NCBI GenBank assembly: GCA_002356515.1
Contig: AP017606.1
Coordinates: 186,001 to 250,000, forward strand
From: Mesorhizobium loti
Lineage (GTDB): Bacteria > Pseudomonadota > Alphaproteobacteria > Rhizobiales > Rhizobiaceae
DNA length: 64,000 bases
Direction of reading: 5' to 3'
The notes under the pieces: model-generated
What the model was told of the DNA's origin: nothing
What the model saw: the letters and a program-made list of their open reading frames with translations, nothing else
Database searches by the model: none
Shown: positions 63,983 to 64,000 of the stretch, one piece after another
Numbering within the stretch: position 1 is the stretch's first letter
Layout: each line of letters starts with the position of its first letter
Made by a program: the position numbers and the translations under genes

Positions 63983-64000
63983 CCTCAGTTCAGGCAACCT

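Overview
The window is accessory DNA of a Hyphomicrobiales (Rhizobiales) bacterium, most likely Mesorhizobium, Sinorhizobium or Rhizobium. It is part of a repABC-type plasmid. A complete repABC operon with three identical 16-bp parS palindromes, a counter-transcribed RNA gene, a MobC/relaxase pair and many DUF families typical of rhizobial plasmids (DUF736, DUF2493, DUF1419, DUF3085, DUF2958, DUF932, DUF1173, DUF1403, DUF5623) support this. Genus level is inference.

Layout. 1-2.6 kb: relaxase N-terminus and MobC (minus), a palindrome-rich region, then a ParA-like ATPase and partner. 3.3-12 kb: regulator, WGR protein, secreted nuclease, DUF736, SLOG-like protein, Xre/RES toxin-antitoxin pair, pRiA4b ORF-3-like protein and DUF2493. 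12-26 kb (mostly minus): Toprim protein, 1,478-aa strawberry-notch methylase/helicase, Phd/PemK-like pair, double cold-shock protein, DUF3085, DUF1419, large ParB-like protein, DUF2958 and DUF932. 26-30 kb: decayed integrase beside a three-gene hydrolase cassette (S8 protease, papain-fold protein, GH75-like protein). 30-34 kb: DUF1173 and a groESL operon with a perfect CIRCE. 35-38.6 kb: repABC. 39-46 kb: two tyrosine recombinases flanking a frameshifted gene of unknown function, divergent from DUF1403 and ScpB; a decayed copy of the unknown gene lies just upstream of repA. 46-51.5 kb: DUF5623, then TniQ/TniB transposon remnants that have captured a broken metH fragment.

51.7-64 kb is a catabolic island of apparently different origin. 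It carries an IclR regulator, an NADP-binding dehydrogenase, alanine racemase, an EamA transporter, a HAD phosphatase, an enolase-superfamily enzyme, a C45-type acyltransferase/amidase, a regulator fusing an XRE helix-turn-helix to a TRAP DctP-type ligand domain, an M24 creatinase-like hydrolase, an imidazolonepropionase-like amidohydrolase and a shrunken copy of the latter. Two nearly identical palindromes sit upstream of the two divergent operons around the XRE-DctP gene, each overlapping a TTGACA hexamer, so this part looks like a self-contained ligand-responsive regulon.

Strongest candidates for something undescribed: (1) the XRE-DctP regulon with its paired operators; (2) the two-recombinase/DUF1403/ScpB module, with inverted-repeat sites sharing the core GATAA-N7-TTATC, one arm of which survives at the same position in the decayed copy; (3) the three-hydrolase cassette lacking obvious signal peptides. 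No tRNA, rRNA or CRISPR array was recognised.
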